The notes: generated from the letters alone by a model not told the origin. 64,000 nt of DNA from Oribacterium sp. C9 (GCF_002007235.1 NZ_MUHW01000019.1:1-64000); one strand, 5' to 3'; positions 25,823 through 35,581 are shown, numbered from the stretch's first letter. Numbers and translations are program-made.

Positions 25823-27181
25823 ATGGATATTAAAAAGAAAAATATCGCAGTAAGAGCCGGTCAAAGAAGCTCCGGCTCCTCTTCAAAGAAAACTTCCGTA
25901 AACAGACGGAAGGACAGTAAAACAAACAATACCATTCAGAAAAAGACCGCAGTAACACCGCGGTCTATTGCTGTTCATAGCCTTATAAAAATTCTTGAAG
26001 AAAAGCAGTTCTCCCATATCATCCTGAGAGAGCAGCTTCATCAATATACAAATCTGACTGAAAGAGACAGAGCCTTTATCACCCGTCTCGTAGAGGGAAC
26101 CATAGAGTACTGTATTCAGCTTGACTTCGTCATTAACAAATTCAGTAAGACCCATACGAAGAACATGGAACCGGTCATCAGGACCCTTATTCGTATGTCT
26201 GTTTACCAGATACTGTATATGGACAAGGTTCCCGACAGTGCTGCCATCAATGAGGCTGTCACTTTCATAAAGGAACAGAATGAAAACAAGATTTTCTTCC
26301 TTTCCGGCTTTGTGAACGGTGTTCTCCGTACCATTTCCAGGGAGAAGGAGAATATATTTGCAGATCTCGCACATACAGGAAAGACTCCGGCCTACATCAG
26401 ACTCAGTACGCCTCTCTGGCTCTATGACTATCTCCGTAAGATCTACGGAAAGGACGATACCGAAAAGATGCTTCAGTGGTTCCTCACGGGATCAAAGGAG
26501 AATTATGTCCGATTCAAGGATGGTCATTCTGAAGTGATGGACGGCAATATCTCAAAGACCAAACTCTTCAAGACAGGAGAGATAACCATTCAGGATTATG
26601 CCTCACAGCAGGTTGGTATAGAAGCGTCGCCAAAGGACGGAGATTATATCGTTGATGTATGTGCCGCTCCGGGAGGAAAGAGCTGCCATGTAGCTGAACT
26701 TCTGAAGGGAACAGGGCATGTGGATGCGAGAGATCTCACAGAGGACAAGGTCACACTTATACAGGAAAACATCGACAGACTTAAGCTCAAAAACATATCA
26801 GCAAGAGCCTTTGATGCGAGAATCCCCGACGAGTCACTTCTCAACGAAAAAGGTGAAGGAAAGGCTGATATAGTGCTGGCGGATCTTCCCTGTTCCGGTC
26901 TCGGTATAATCGGCAAAAAGCCTGATATTCGTTTTGGCGCATCGCAAGATGGTATAAAAGAGCTTCAGGCTCTTCAGAGAGAGATCCTCACAACCGTAGT
27001 GCGCTATGTAAAACCGGGCGGAAAGCTTGTTTATTCCACCTGCACACTAAGTAAAGAGGAAAATGAAGACAACAGAGATTTTATACAGAATATGCCGGGA
27101 TTCACTCTTTTGAAGGAGAGAAAATTCCTGCCGGGTGAGCCTTCAGACGGATTCTACCTCTGCGTTTTCAAAAAGGACTGA
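25823..27181 (+). CDS. rsmB: 16S rRNA (cytosine-967-C5)-methyltransferase RsmB
   Basis: 452 aa. A basic, low-complexity N-terminal extension (1-45; RSSGSSSKKT) precedes a NusB-like RNA-binding domain (about 47-165; RSIAVHSLIKILEE) and a Rossmann methyltransferase domain. SAM motif I is VDVCAAPGGKS, motif IV DLPCSGLG with one catalytic Cys, and motif VI YSTCTLSKEENED with the second. It methylates C967 of 16S rRNA using SAM. It begins eight bases after the yugP-like stop. Confidence 0.94.
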   Translation: MDIKKKNIAVRAGQRSSGSSSKKTSVNRRKDSKTNNTIQKKTAVTPRSIAVHSLIKILEEKQFSHIILREQLHQYTNLTERDRAFITRLVEGTIEYCIQLDFVINKFSKTHTKNMEPVIRTLIRMSVYQILYMDKVPDSAAINEAVTFIKEQNENKIFFLSGFVNGVLRTISREKENIFADLAHTGKTPAYIRLSTPLWLYDYLRKIYGKDDTEKMLQWFLTGSKENYVRFKDGHSEVMDGNISKTKLFKTGEITIQDYASQQVGIEASPKDGDYIVDVCAAPGGKSCHVAELLKGTGHVDARDLTEDKVTLIQENIDRLKLKNISARAFDARIPDESLLNEKGEGKADIVLADLPCSGLGIIGKKPDIRFGASQDGIKELQALQREILTTVVRYVKPGGKLVYSTCTLSKEENEDNRDFIQNMPGFTLLKERKFLPGEPSDGFYLCVFKKD

Positions 27182-27260
27182 TACATAGGTGAACAGACTA
27201 AAGCAGGAGTATCTGCCTGCTTTGTCTTATCACATAAACATAGATATAAACAGGAAAAGA

Positions 27261-28313
27261 ATGAAGAACTTACGAGATCTTGAATATAAAGATTTGGAAA
27301 TGCTTTTATCGGAAATGGGCGAAAAACCCTTCCGTGCCAAGCAGATATATCAATGGCTTCATGTGAAGCTTGTAGACGGATACGATGAGATGACCAATGT
27401 CTCTAAGCAGCTTAGAGATAAGCTTTCAGAGAACTACTCGGCATCTCTTCCAAAAACCGTAGAGGTACTTACCTCAAAAATCGACGGCACCAAAAAGTTT
27501 ATCAACCGCATGCAGGACGGACATGTCATAGAGTCTGTGTGGATGAAATACCAGCATGGCAATTCAGTCTGCATTTCCAGTCAGGTGGGCTGCCGTATGG
27601 GCTGCAAGTTCTGCGCCTCCACACTGGACGGTCTCGCACGTAACCTCACTTCAGGTGAGATGCTCGGTCAGGTTTACCGTATGCAGCGTGACACCGGCGA
27701 GAGAGTTGATAACATTGTCATCATGGGTTCAGGTGAGCCACTGGACAACTACGAAGAGTTCACCAGATTTATCCGCATGATATCAGATGAAAACGGGCTC
27801 AATATCTCGAGAAGAAACATTACCGTTTCCACCTGCGGACTTGTTCCCCGTATAAGAGAGCTTGCGGACGCGAACTACGGCATAACCCTTGCCCTCAGTC
27901 TCCATGCTCCTAATGATGAGACCCGTAAGACTCTTATGCCTATAGCAAATAAGTATTCTCTTTCGGAGATCATGCCTGCCATAGAGTATTATTTTGAAAA
28001 AACAGGCAGACGTGTCACCTTCGAGTACTCGGTAGTTGAAGGTGTGAACGATAACAAGGATGAAGCCCAGCAGCTGGTACGTCTCATAAGAGGAATGAAG
28101 AATGAAGGAAAGCTTCAGTGTCACGTCAACCTCATTCCCGTCAACCCAATAAAAGAGCGTGACTGGAAGAGACCTGACCGTACAAAGATCGAGGCTTTCC
28201 AGCATATCCTCGAAAAGAACGGCATCGCAGCCACCATACGCCGCGAGATGGGGTCCGATATCTCCGGATCCTGCGGACAATTACGACGCAACTACCTCGA
28301 GAATGAAAACTGA
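27261..28313 (+). CDS. rlmN: Dual-specificity 23S rRNA/tRNA adenine-C2 methyltransferase RlmN
   Basis: 350 aa radical-SAM enzyme methylating A2503 of 23S rRNA and A37 of some tRNAs. The 4Fe-4S motif CRMGCKFC (CxxxCxxC) and GSGEPLDNYEE are present, as is the C-terminal GSDISGSCGQLR holding the resolving/methyl-carrying Cys. I prefer ATG 27261 (MKNLRDLEYKDLEMLL, AGGAAAAG upstream), which gives the usual length. An in-frame GTG at 27189 would add 24 residues without a ribosome-binding site. Part of the priA-rpe run. Confidence 0.95.
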   Translation: MKNLRDLEYKDLEMLLSEMGEKPFRAKQIYQWLHVKLVDGYDEMTNVSKQLRDKLSENYSASLPKTVEVLTSKIDGTKKFINRMQDGHVIESVWMKYQHGNSVCISSQVGCRMGCKFCASTLDGLARNLTSGEMLGQVYRMQRDTGERVDNIVIMGSGEPLDNYEEFTRFIRMISDENGLNISRRNITVSTCGLVPRIRELADANYGITLALSLHAPNDETRKTLMPIANKYSLSEIMPAIEYYFEKTGRRVTFEYSVVEGVNDNKDEAQQLVRLIRGMKNEGKLQCHVNLIPVNPIKERDWKRPDRTKIEAFQHILEKNGIAATIRREMGSDISGSCGQLRRNYLENEN

Positions 28314-28409
28314 GGAAACACGGATTATATCAGCGTTTCCCTAAAAAGCCTTTTGACGAAGGTCTTTTAAACCAACTAGTTATTTGACTGAAACTTTAAG
28401 GAGTGACTG

Positions 28410-29156
28410 ATGGTCTTTTTTGCAAAAACGGATAAGGGCCGCAAAAGACGTATGAATCAGGATTATGTCTTTGCGACCGATCAGGCAATAGGCGCATTAC
28501 CCAACCTTTTCCTTCTTGCCGACGGTATGGGAGGTCATAAGGCGGGAGACTACGCCTCACGTTTCGCTGTGGAAGAACTAAAGAAGTACATCGCAGATGC
28601 CCCAAAGGATCTGCCCTGCATTCAGCTCATACAGGATGCCATAAGAGACGTTAACGAACGTCTTTATGAACTGTCCATGGAGGATGAAAACCTGAACGGA
28701 ATGGGTACGACTCTCGTCACCGCATTTTTAGATGGCAGCAATCTGACTGTGAGCAATATCGGCGATTCCCGTGCATATCTCGTACACGGAAACAGTATCA
28801 GACAGATCACCAGGGATCACTCCTATGTTGAAGAGATGATAAGACGTGGTCTCATGCGCCGCGGTTCAAAAGAGTACCTGAATTCCAGAAACATTATCAC
28901 AAGAGCCGTCGGAATCGAGCCAAAGGTGACTGCGGATTTCTTTGAGATCGAACTTTCAGAGGGTGATTACCTTCTTTTATGCTCCGACGGTCTGACCAAT
29001 ATGGTGGACAACGAAAGTATACGTAATATCATACGTGAAAGAAGCTCTGTGCTTGAGAAGGTACAGGCTCTTATAGATATGGCCAATATCAATGGCGGTA
29101 AGGATAATATAGGCATCGTACTTGTTGATCCTTACAGAGAGGAGGTTGAATCATGA
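28410..29156 (+). CDS. prpC: PP2C-type protein serine/threonine phosphatase (PrpC/Stp)
   Basis: 248 aa metal-dependent phosphatase that reverses phosphorylation by the adjacent kinase. Metal-binding Asp motifs are NQD (MNQDYVF), ADGMGGHKAGDYAS, GDSRAYLV, CSDGLTNMV and GGKDNIGIVLV. AAGGAGTGA precedes ATG 28410. Its stop overlaps the kinase start (ATGA), a conserved arrangement. Confidence 0.96.
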   Translation: MVFFAKTDKGRKRRMNQDYVFATDQAIGALPNLFLLADGMGGHKAGDYASRFAVEELKKYIADAPKDLPCIQLIQDAIRDVNERLYELSMEDENLNGMGTTLVTAFLDGSNLTVSNIGDSRAYLVHGNSIRQITRDHSYVEEMIRRGLMRRGSKEYLNSRNIITRAVGIEPKVTADFFEIELSEGDYLLLCSDGLTNMVDNESIRNIIRERSSVLEKVQALIDMANINGGKDNIGIVLVDPYREEVES

Positions 29157-31306
29157 TGGTTCATGAAGGACAGATTCTGGATGACCGTTACAAGATCAAC
29201 TCCCTCATAGGTCAGGGCGGCATGAGCTATGTATACCGTGCCACTGACGTAAAGATGGGACGCGAAGTCGCCATAAAGGTACTGAAGGAAGAGTACTGTG
29301 AAGATACAGAGTTCATTCGCAAATTCCAGAATGAAGCTCAGGCTGCCGCAAAGCTCAATCACCCCAATATAGTCGGGGTCTATGACATAGTAGACAACCA
29401 TAAAAACAAGACCCACTATATAGTTATGGAGCTTGTGGAGGGAATCACTCTTAAGTCCTACATCCAGAGAAAGGGACGCATGGATTCCAAGGAAGCCATC
29501 GCCATCGCTCTTCAGGTAGTAGGCGGTATAGATCAGGCTCATAAAAACGGAATAGTTCATAGAGATATCAAGCCTCAGAACATGATAGTTGCAAGCGACG
29601 GTACTGTGAAGGTTGCGGATTTCGGAATCGCAAGAGCCGCCACTCAGCAGACTGTCAATACTACGGTCATGGGCTCTGTGCATTATATCTCACCTGAACA
29701 GGCCCGCTCGGGTCAGTCGGATGAGCGCTCTGATATTTACAGCTTCGGATGCACACTTTATGAGATGCTGACCGGAAAGGTTCCGTATGACGGAAGCACT
29801 TCGGTAGCCGTAGTATTCGCGCACCTTGAAAATCCTATACCAAAGGTTTCAAAGCTTGTTCCTGATGTTTATCCGGCTCTTGATTTCATCGTTTCCAAAA
29901 GTATGCAGAAGTCTCCGGGCAAACGTTATCAGCATATCGACGAGCTCGGAAAAGACCTGCAGAAGGCAATAAAGGATCCTTCCGGTTCCTTTATGAAGGG
30001 ACGTATACCTGAGGATCTCGGTGAGACGAGAGTCCTTTCAGCCGAAGAGCTCTCTGATATAAAAGCCATGCAGAAGGCATCTGAATCCGGAAGCAACGAT
30101 TCAAATGCTTCAGCTTCACAGGACGAGCATAAGCTCATCAATGACAAGACCTTCATGATATACCGCACCATAACCATCGCCTGCGGAATATGCATACTGA
30201 TCATCGTTCTCATCATCGCGAAGAACATGATAAGCTTTTTCCGGGATGCCCACGCGCCTCTCGAGACCAGCACTGCGGCAGTTACCTCAGAAGCCGCTGA
30301 GACCAGTGAGGTCAGCATCACCATCTCGGCTCTGGAAACACATCTTCAGAGCATAATCGGTCTCTCCGTGGAAGAGGCTCAGCAAGAGCTTCGCGAGTAC
30401 AAGATCCGTATCGAGGTCGTAAAGGAAGAGTACTCTGACAGATACAATGAGGGAGTCATCATAAGCTACCCTGACGGAAACTACTCCGCCGGAGACACCA
30501 TAAAAGTCACTGTGTCCAAGGGGGCTCAAACCATAGTCTTCTACGATAAGGATGATCCTTCGACACTGGATGCACTTCACGCCACCACCATACAGGATAT
30601 GGAGCGCCAGCTGAACGATCGTGACATACAGTTCAAGGTCGTGGAGACATACTCGGATACCATCCCTGAGGGCTATATCATAAGCACCAACAAGCCGGAC
30701 TCTTCAGGACCTGATCCTCTGGAGATCTATGTCTCCAAAGGTCTGGATGCCAACATGGTCAATGTTCCCGACCTGACAGGCTTCTCTGAAGATGATGCTA
30801 TAACGACCCTTCAGCTTCTTGATCTTGTTCCGGGAGACATCACATATATGCCGGATCAGACCAGAGCAGAAGGCAAGGTCACAGGCCAGTCTGTAAAGGC
30901 CGGTGCAGCCACTCTCAAGGGCAGTACAGTGGACCTGACAGTCTCTTCAGGTCCTGACGGAGATACAGGTATAAAGAATTCAGATAATCAGAGCTCTAAC
31001 CAGGGTTCAGATGATGACTCCTGGTATGGCTCCATCAATACAGTAGTTCCTTTAGGAAAGGTCTCTGAGCCGGGAGCCAACGGAACAACACTTGTATCCA
31101 TCAGACTTCGTCAGGATGTCAACGGTGAAGAGCGCTACAAAACTCTTCAGAGAGCACGTTCCTATGAAGTTGGAACCGAGCTTCAGGTTGTATTCCCTAA
31201 GATAAAGGGAGAAGCAGGCGTACCTCTCGGTATAGTAGAAGTTGTAGATGCAGCTACAGATACTGTCATAGCTTCATATGTATGTAACTTCGCTCCTGCA
31301 GAGTAA
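29153..31306 (+). CDS. prkC: PASTA-domain Ser/Thr protein kinase (PrkC/Stk)
   Basis: 717 aa membrane kinase sensing cell-wall fragments. Kinase domain about 11-275: IGQGGMSYVYRA glycine loop, VAIKVLKEE (Lys), HRDIKPQN catalytic loop, ADFGIARA. One membrane segment lies at about 337-360. Three extracellular PASTA-type repeats follow (about 390-455, 465-525, 530-600), then a Ser/Asn/Asp linker and a further C-terminal beta-rich domain (SWYGSINTVVPLGKV to end) not typical of PrkC. GAGGAGG precedes the start, which overlaps prpC by four bases. It sits in the wall/translation cluster, where the pair likely coordinates growth and division. Confidence 0.96.
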   Translation: MMVHEGQILDDRYKINSLIGQGGMSYVYRATDVKMGREVAIKVLKEEYCEDTEFIRKFQNEAQAAAKLNHPNIVGVYDIVDNHKNKTHYIVMELVEGITLKSYIQRKGRMDSKEAIAIALQVVGGIDQAHKNGIVHRDIKPQNMIVASDGTVKVADFGIARAATQQTVNTTVMGSVHYISPEQARSGQSDERSDIYSFGCTLYEMLTGKVPYDGSTSVAVVFAHLENPIPKVSKLVPDVYPALDFIVSKSMQKSPGKRYQHIDELGKDLQKAIKDPSGSFMKGRIPEDLGETRVLSAEELSDIKAMQKASESGSNDSNASASQDEHKLINDKTFMIYRTITIACGICILIIVLIIAKNMISFFRDAHAPLETSTAAVTSEAAETSEVSITISALETHLQSIIGLSVEEAQQELREYKIRIEVVKEEYSDRYNEGVIISYPDGNYSAGDTIKVTVSKGAQTIVFYDKDDPSTLDALHATTIQDMERQLNDRDIQFKVVETYSDTIPEGYIISTNKPDSSGPDPLEIYVSKGLDANMVNVPDLTGFSEDDAITTLQLLDLVPGDITYMPDQTRAEGKVTGQSVKAGAATLKGSTVDLTVSSGPDGDTGIKNSDNQSSNQGSDDDSWYGSINTVVPLGKVSEPGANGTTLVSIRLRQDVNGEERYKTLQRARSYEVGTELQVVFPKIKGEAGVPLGIVEVVDAATDTVIASYVCNFAPAE

Positions 31307-31317
31307 ACATTATGCAT

Positions 31318-31363
31318 AAAGAACCTTCGTATCATCTGCATGACAGGATACGTAAGGTTCTTT
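31318..31363 (+). terminator. Hairpin after prkC
   Basis: AAAGAACCTT and AAGGTTCTTT form the stem, with inner GTATC/GATAC. Only TTT follows, so read-through into rsgA is plausible. Confidence 0.65.
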
Positions 31364-31396
31364 ATCTCAGATATATAGTTTTTTATCGAGGTGAAA

Positions 31397-32377
31397 ATGC
31401 CGTTAAAAGGAAAAATATACAAAGGAATAGGCGGATTCTACTATGTCCACACTCCTGAGGGAGATTACGAGTGCCGTGCAAAGGGCATCTTCAGAAATCG
31501 TAACGAAAAGCCCCTTGTGGGTGATGATGCTGAGATCGAGCCTGTACAGGACAGCGAGAAGGAGCGTGAAGGCTCCGTTATACGCATTCTTCCCAGAAAG
31601 AATCAGCTGATCCGTCCTGAAGTTGCAAATATCGATCAGGCTGTGGTGGTTTTTGCATTGAAACACCCTGACCCTAACCTGAGCCTTTTGGACAGGTTCC
31701 TGATAAACATGGAACAGAAGGATATACCTGTTGTTATCTTCTTTAACAAGGTGGATCTCATAGATTCCGCTGAACCTGAGGAAGAGCCCGTGGATGATGA
31801 TATACCTTCCTATAAAAAGAAAAAAAAGGACAGAGCCCAGTTCATACCTGAGATCCACTCGGATCACCCGGAGCTCATACCTGAGATATACAGAAGAGCC
31901 GGCTATAAGGTCCTGGAGATAAGCACCAGATCCGGTGACTGCTACGATAAGATCATGGAAGTCCTTCAGGGGAAGACCACGGTTCTTTCAGGCCCCAGTG
32001 GAGTGGGTAAATCCTCTATAACCAACCTTATCCATCCTGAAGCCAATATGGAGATAGGGGAGCTCAGCAAAAAGATAGAGCGTGGAAAGAACACCACGAG
32101 ACATACAGAGTTCTTTTACATAGATGATGACACCTATGTTCTGGATACCCCGGGGTTCACTTCACTCTATATAAACGACATAGAGACCGACAGACTCATG
32201 TATTATTTTCCTGAATTTGAAAAATACAGGCATGACTGTCGTTTCAAGACCTGTATCCATATAGGAGAAAACGACTGCGCCGTAAAAAAAGCGGTACAGG
32301 AGGGTCTGATTTCAAAAGAACGCTACGAAAGCTACGTTCTTCTCTATGACGAACTTAAATCACAAAGGAGATACTGA
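31397..32377 (+). CDS. rsgA: Ribosome small-subunit-dependent GTPase A (RsgA)
   Basis: 326 aa circularly permuted GTPase that assists late 30S maturation. N-terminal OB fold (KGKIYKGIGGFYYV...); the G4 motif FFNKVD comes first, then the P-loop GPSGVGKSS and DTPGF. The C-terminal zinc knuckle is DCRFKTCIHIGENDC (Cys-Cys-His-Cys). Between G4 and the next helix there is an unusual insert of about 35 residues with acidic patches and a Lys run (DDDIPSYKKKKKDRAQF), encoded by an A-rich tract. ATG 31397 is favoured over GTG 31391, given GAGG just upstream. Confidence 0.95.
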   Translation: MPLKGKIYKGIGGFYYVHTPEGDYECRAKGIFRNRNEKPLVGDDAEIEPVQDSEKEREGSVIRILPRKNQLIRPEVANIDQAVVVFALKHPDPNLSLLDRFLINMEQKDIPVVIFFNKVDLIDSAEPEEEPVDDDIPSYKKKKKDRAQFIPEIHSDHPELIPEIYRRAGYKVLEISTRSGDCYDKIMEVLQGKTTVLSGPSGVGKSSITNLIHPEANMEIGELSKKIERGKNTTRHTEFFYIDDDTYVLDTPGFTSLYINDIETDRLMYYFPEFEKYRHDCRFKTCIHIGENDCAVKKAVQEGLISKERYESYVLLYDELKSQRRY

Positions 32378-32382
32378 TATTT

Positions 32383-33045
32383 ATGAAGAGTTATTTGTCA
32401 CCATCCATTTTATCTGCTGATTTCGGAAATTTAACCAACAGCATCAAGGCAGCGGAGGAAGCAGGAGCAAAATACATTCATTTCGACATGATGGATGGAA
32501 CATTTGTCCCTAATATTTCATTCGGAGCCCCTATCATCAAGGCTGTACGTAAAGACATCAAAAGCTTTTTTGATGTTCACATGATGGTAGAGGAGCCGGG
32601 AAGATATATCACTGATGTGGCGAAGGCAGGTGCCGACGGAATAACTGTTCATCAGGAGGCATGTCTGCACCTTGACCGCACTATCAATCAGATCAAAGAA
32701 GCAGGACTCAAGGCCGGTGTCGCACTTAATCCGGCAACACCTGTAAACACCCTTGACTATCTCCTTCCCATGCTTGACCTGGTTCTCATAATGACAGTAA
32801 ATCCGGGATTCGGAGGTCAGAAATTCATTCCTTACACACTTGATAAGATCCGCGATCTTAGACAGAAAGCTCAGGAAATGGATCTTCAGCTGAACATCGG
32901 TGTAGACGGAGGAGTCACTCTCGACAATATCTCAACCATCAGGGATGCCGGTGCCAATTTCTTCATCGCAGGCTCTGCAGTATTCAAGCCTGAAGACAGG
33001 ATCGGAGAAAATGTTCAGGCATTCAATAAGATCTTAGCGGACTGA
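32383..33045 (+). CDS. rpe: Ribulose-phosphate 3-epimerase
   Basis: 220 aa TIM-barrel enzyme interconverting ribulose 5-phosphate and xylulose 5-phosphate in the pentose phosphate pathway. Motifs: SPSILSADFGNL, HFDMMDGTFVPNISFG, VHMMVEEP, MTVNPGFGGQKF and VDGGVTLDN are all standard. It follows rsgA by five bases; AAAGGAG lies at the rsgA 3' end. Confidence 0.97.
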   Translation: MKSYLSPSILSADFGNLTNSIKAAEEAGAKYIHFDMMDGTFVPNISFGAPIIKAVRKDIKSFFDVHMMVEEPGRYITDVAKAGADGITVHQEACLHLDRTINQIKEAGLKAGVALNPATPVNTLDYLLPMLDLVLIMTVNPGFGGQKFIPYTLDKIRDLRQKAQEMDLQLNIGVDGGVTLDNISTIRDAGANFFIAGSAVFKPEDRIGENVQAFNKILAD

Positions 33046-33051
33046 CAGCCT

Positions 33052-33915
33052 ATGAAGAAAATAGCAATAATCAATGATCTAAGCGGTGTAGGGCGAAGCT
33101 CTTTAAGCATTCAGTTACCGGTAGTCTCTGCTCTTCGTGTTACAGCCTGTCCGGTTCCAACAGCTATACTCAGCAGCCACACAGCCTTTCAGGAGGTAGC
33201 GAAGCTGAACTTCTGCGATAACATGCAGGCTTATTTCGATGCATGGAACAAAAACGGCTTCAAATTCGACGGTATCCTCATCGGCTACCTCGGAGATGAA
33301 AGAGAGCAGAAGATCATCGAGGAATTCATACTGGAACAGAAAAAAAGGAATCCGGATGTGAAGGTGATACTGGATCCTGTATTTGCGGATCACGGCAGGC
33401 TTTACCGTCATATGTCTGAAAAAAACATAGAAGCCATGATCTCCCTTGCGGGTCTAGCGGATCTCATATGCCCGAATCTTACCGAGGCAGCCTGCCTTGT
33501 GGACAATGATTACGAAGGTCTGAAGGAAACATTGGACAGCTGTAACCTTGATTCAGCCAAAGCCATGGTGTTCAATGCCTTGCTCTCGGCACTTCACCAT
33601 ATAACAAAGGGCACTATAGTCATCACAGGAGTGGAGGAGACTGATTCTTACGGAAGGTCCTATCTTCTCAATGTACTTTCAGAAGAGGATGGTGATGTCC
33701 GTTTTATCCGCACCGAAAAGACAGGAAACAATCGTCCGGGTACAGGCGATCTTTTCAGCGCCATAGTAGGAGCCAAATTTATAAAGAATATCGATATGGA
33801 ATCTGCATGTCAGATAGCAGCGGATTTTATCGGTTCAGCCATCAGACACTCTGATGATGAAAGGGTGCCGGTAGTTGAAGGTGTTCAGTTTGAGGACCTG
33901 CTCCACAGACTGTAA
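33052..33915 (+). CDS. Pyridoxamine/pyridoxal kinase (PdxY/PdxK-like)
   Basis: 287 aa ribokinase-fold enzyme, likely phosphorylating pyridoxal or pyridoxamine in vitamin B6 salvage. The N terminus IINDLSGVGRSSLSIQLPVVSAL, central GYLGDEREQKIIEEFI, ILDPVFADHGRLY and the C-terminal anion-hole motif RPGTGDLFSAIVGA fit the PdxY/PdxK family. It starts six bases after rpe, taking the place that thiN holds in Bacillus. Last gene of the long operon. Confidence 0.87.
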   Translation: MKKIAIINDLSGVGRSSLSIQLPVVSALRVTACPVPTAILSSHTAFQEVAKLNFCDNMQAYFDAWNKNGFKFDGILIGYLGDEREQKIIEEFILEQKKRNPDVKVILDPVFADHGRLYRHMSEKNIEAMISLAGLADLICPNLTEAACLVDNDYEGLKETLDSCNLDSAKAMVFNALLSALHHITKGTIVITGVEETDSYGRSYLLNVLSEEDGDVRFIRTEKTGNNRPGTGDLFSAIVGAKFIKNIDMESACQIAADFIGSAIRHSDDERVPVVEGVQFEDLLHRL

Positions 33916-33934
33916 AATATGGTTTTCTATCAAC

Positions 33935-33963
33935 TTGAAAAACTATTGAAATAACGCTATAGT
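33935..33963 (+). promoter_or_regulatory. Promoter of serS
   Basis: TTGAAA (33935-33940), 17-base spacer, TATAGT (33958-33963). Just downstream a small GTGCA-TTTT-TGCAC hairpin followed by TTTTATTTT resembles a short attenuator in the serS leader. Confidence 0.65.
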
Positions 33964-34020
33964 ATTTAGGTGCATTTTTGCACTTTTATTTTAGAAATTT
34001 CCGGGAGGAGAGAGAATCTT

Positions 34021-35334
34021 ATGTTAGACATTAAATTTGTCAGAGAAAATCCGGAACTTGTAAAAGAGAATATCAAGAAGAAGTTCCAGGATGAGAAACT
34101 TCCACTGGTTGACGAGGTTATTAAGTTCGATGCGGAAGCAAGAAAGTGCCAGCAGGAGGCTGACGATCTTCGTGCAAAGAAGAATTCTGTTTCAAAGCAG
34201 ATCGGTGCACTTATGGCACAGGGAAAGAAAGAAGAAGCTGAGCAGGTAAAGGCTGAGGTATCTCAGTATTCTGACAGACTTAAGGAGCTTGAGGAGTTAC
34301 AGCCTAAGCTCAATGAAGAGATCACCAAGAGAATGATGGTGATTCCTAACATAATCGATCCATCTGTTCCTATCGGTCCGGATGACACTCACAATGTTGA
34401 GAACCAGCGCTATGGTGAGCCTGTAGTTCCTGCATTTGAGGTTCCTTACCACACAGATATCATGGAGTCCTTCGGCGGCGTTGATATGGATGCTGCAGGT
34501 CGTGTTGCAGGAAACGGTTTCTACTATCTTGTTGGTGACATCGCACGTCTTCACTCAGCAGTACTCAGCTATGCCCGTGATTTCATGATCAACAGAGGAT
34601 TTACTTATGTCATCCCTCCATACATGATCCGTTCAAAGGTAGTTGACGGTGTTATGTCCTTCGCAGAGATGGATGCCATGATGTACAAGATCGAAGGTGA
34701 GGATCTTTACCTTATCGGTACATCAGAGCACTCAATGATCGGTCGTTTCATCGATCAGATCCTTCCTGCCGATACATTACCACTCACACTTACCTCATAT
34801 TCACCTTGCTTCCGTAAGGAGAAGGGTTCTCATGGTCTCGAGGAGCGTGGCGTTTACCGTATCCACCAGTTCGAGAAGCAGGAGATGATCGTTGTATGTG
34901 AGCCTGAAGAGTCTATGAACTGGTATGAGAAGTTATGGCAGAATACTGTTGATTTCTTCCGTTCCATGGACATCCCTGTAAGAACTCTTGAGTGCTGCTC
35001 AGGAGATCTTGCAGACCTTAAGGTTAAGTCATGTGACGTTGAGGCATGGTCACCACGTCAGAAGAAGTATTTCGAGGTTGGTTCATGTTCAAACCTCGGA
35101 GATGCTCAGGCAAGACGTCTCAAGATCCGTATCAAGGGTAAGGACGGCAAGATCCATCTTGCTCATACTCTTAACAACACCTGTGTTGCTCCTCCACGTA
35201 TGCTTATCGCATTCCTTGAGAATCACCTTCAGGCAGACGGCAGTGTTACCATTCCTGAGGTTCTCCAGCCATACATGGGCGGAGTCAAGGTCCTCACTCC
35301 GAAGTGGAACTCAATCGAGGGCAAGAAGAAATAA
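34021..35334 (+). CDS. serS: Seryl-tRNA synthetase, variant motif 3
   Basis: 437 aa class II aminoacyl-tRNA synthetase charging tRNA-Ser. N-terminal coiled-coil arm (about 30-105) with LDIKFVRENPELVKENIKKK; class II core with motif 2 FRKEKGSHGLEERGVYRIHQFEK and motif 3 HTLNNTCVAPPRMLIAFLEN. Motif 3 differs from the common [20 protein letters not shown], though the Arg is kept. Codon choice is that of a highly expressed gene. I start at ATG 34021 behind GGGAGGAGAG; the upstream TTG at 33970 lies in the leader. Confidence 0.95.
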   Translation: MLDIKFVRENPELVKENIKKKFQDEKLPLVDEVIKFDAEARKCQQEADDLRAKKNSVSKQIGALMAQGKKEEAEQVKAEVSQYSDRLKELEELQPKLNEEITKRMMVIPNIIDPSVPIGPDDTHNVENQRYGEPVVPAFEVPYHTDIMESFGGVDMDAAGRVAGNGFYYLVGDIARLHSAVLSYARDFMINRGFTYVIPPYMIRSKVVDGVMSFAEMDAMMYKIEGEDLYLIGTSEHSMIGRFIDQILPADTLPLTLTSYSPCFRKEKGSHGLEERGVYRIHQFEKQEMIVVCEPEESMNWYEKLWQNTVDFFRSMDIPVRTLECCSGDLADLKVKSCDVEAWSPRQKKYFEVGSCSNLGDAQARRLKIRIKGKDGKIHLAHTLNNTCVAPPRMLIAFLENHLQADGSVTIPEVLQPYMGGVKVLTPKWNSIEGKKK

Positions 35335-35420
35335 GTTATCATTGACGTTATTGTACGGCTGTCTAGCTTAAAGAAGTTTCGTATGCATATTTCCGTCGAT
35401 AACGGGATACAGTTATGTAA

Positions 35421-35459
35421 AACTCCCGACACTGTTCATTCAGTGTCAGGAGTTTTTTT
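35421..35459 (+). terminator. Terminator after serS
   Basis: AACTCCCGACACTG, loop TTCATT, CAGTGTCAGGAGTT, then TTTTTT. Confidence 0.9.
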
Positions 35460-35496
35460 CTTTAGAATTGCTTTAGTTTCTTCAAGAATTCGTTCG

Positions 35497-35525
35497 TTGT
35501 ATATTTAAATTCCTTGACCTATAAT
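35497..35525 (+). promoter_or_regulatory. Promoter of MacB-like ABC operon
   Basis: TTGTAT (35497-35502), 17-base spacer, TATAAT (35520-35525). Confidence 0.65.
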
Positions 35526-35581
35526 GAGACAATAGTGTGAGCATCGTATCATTAAACTTTTTTACGAAAGAAGGATATATC

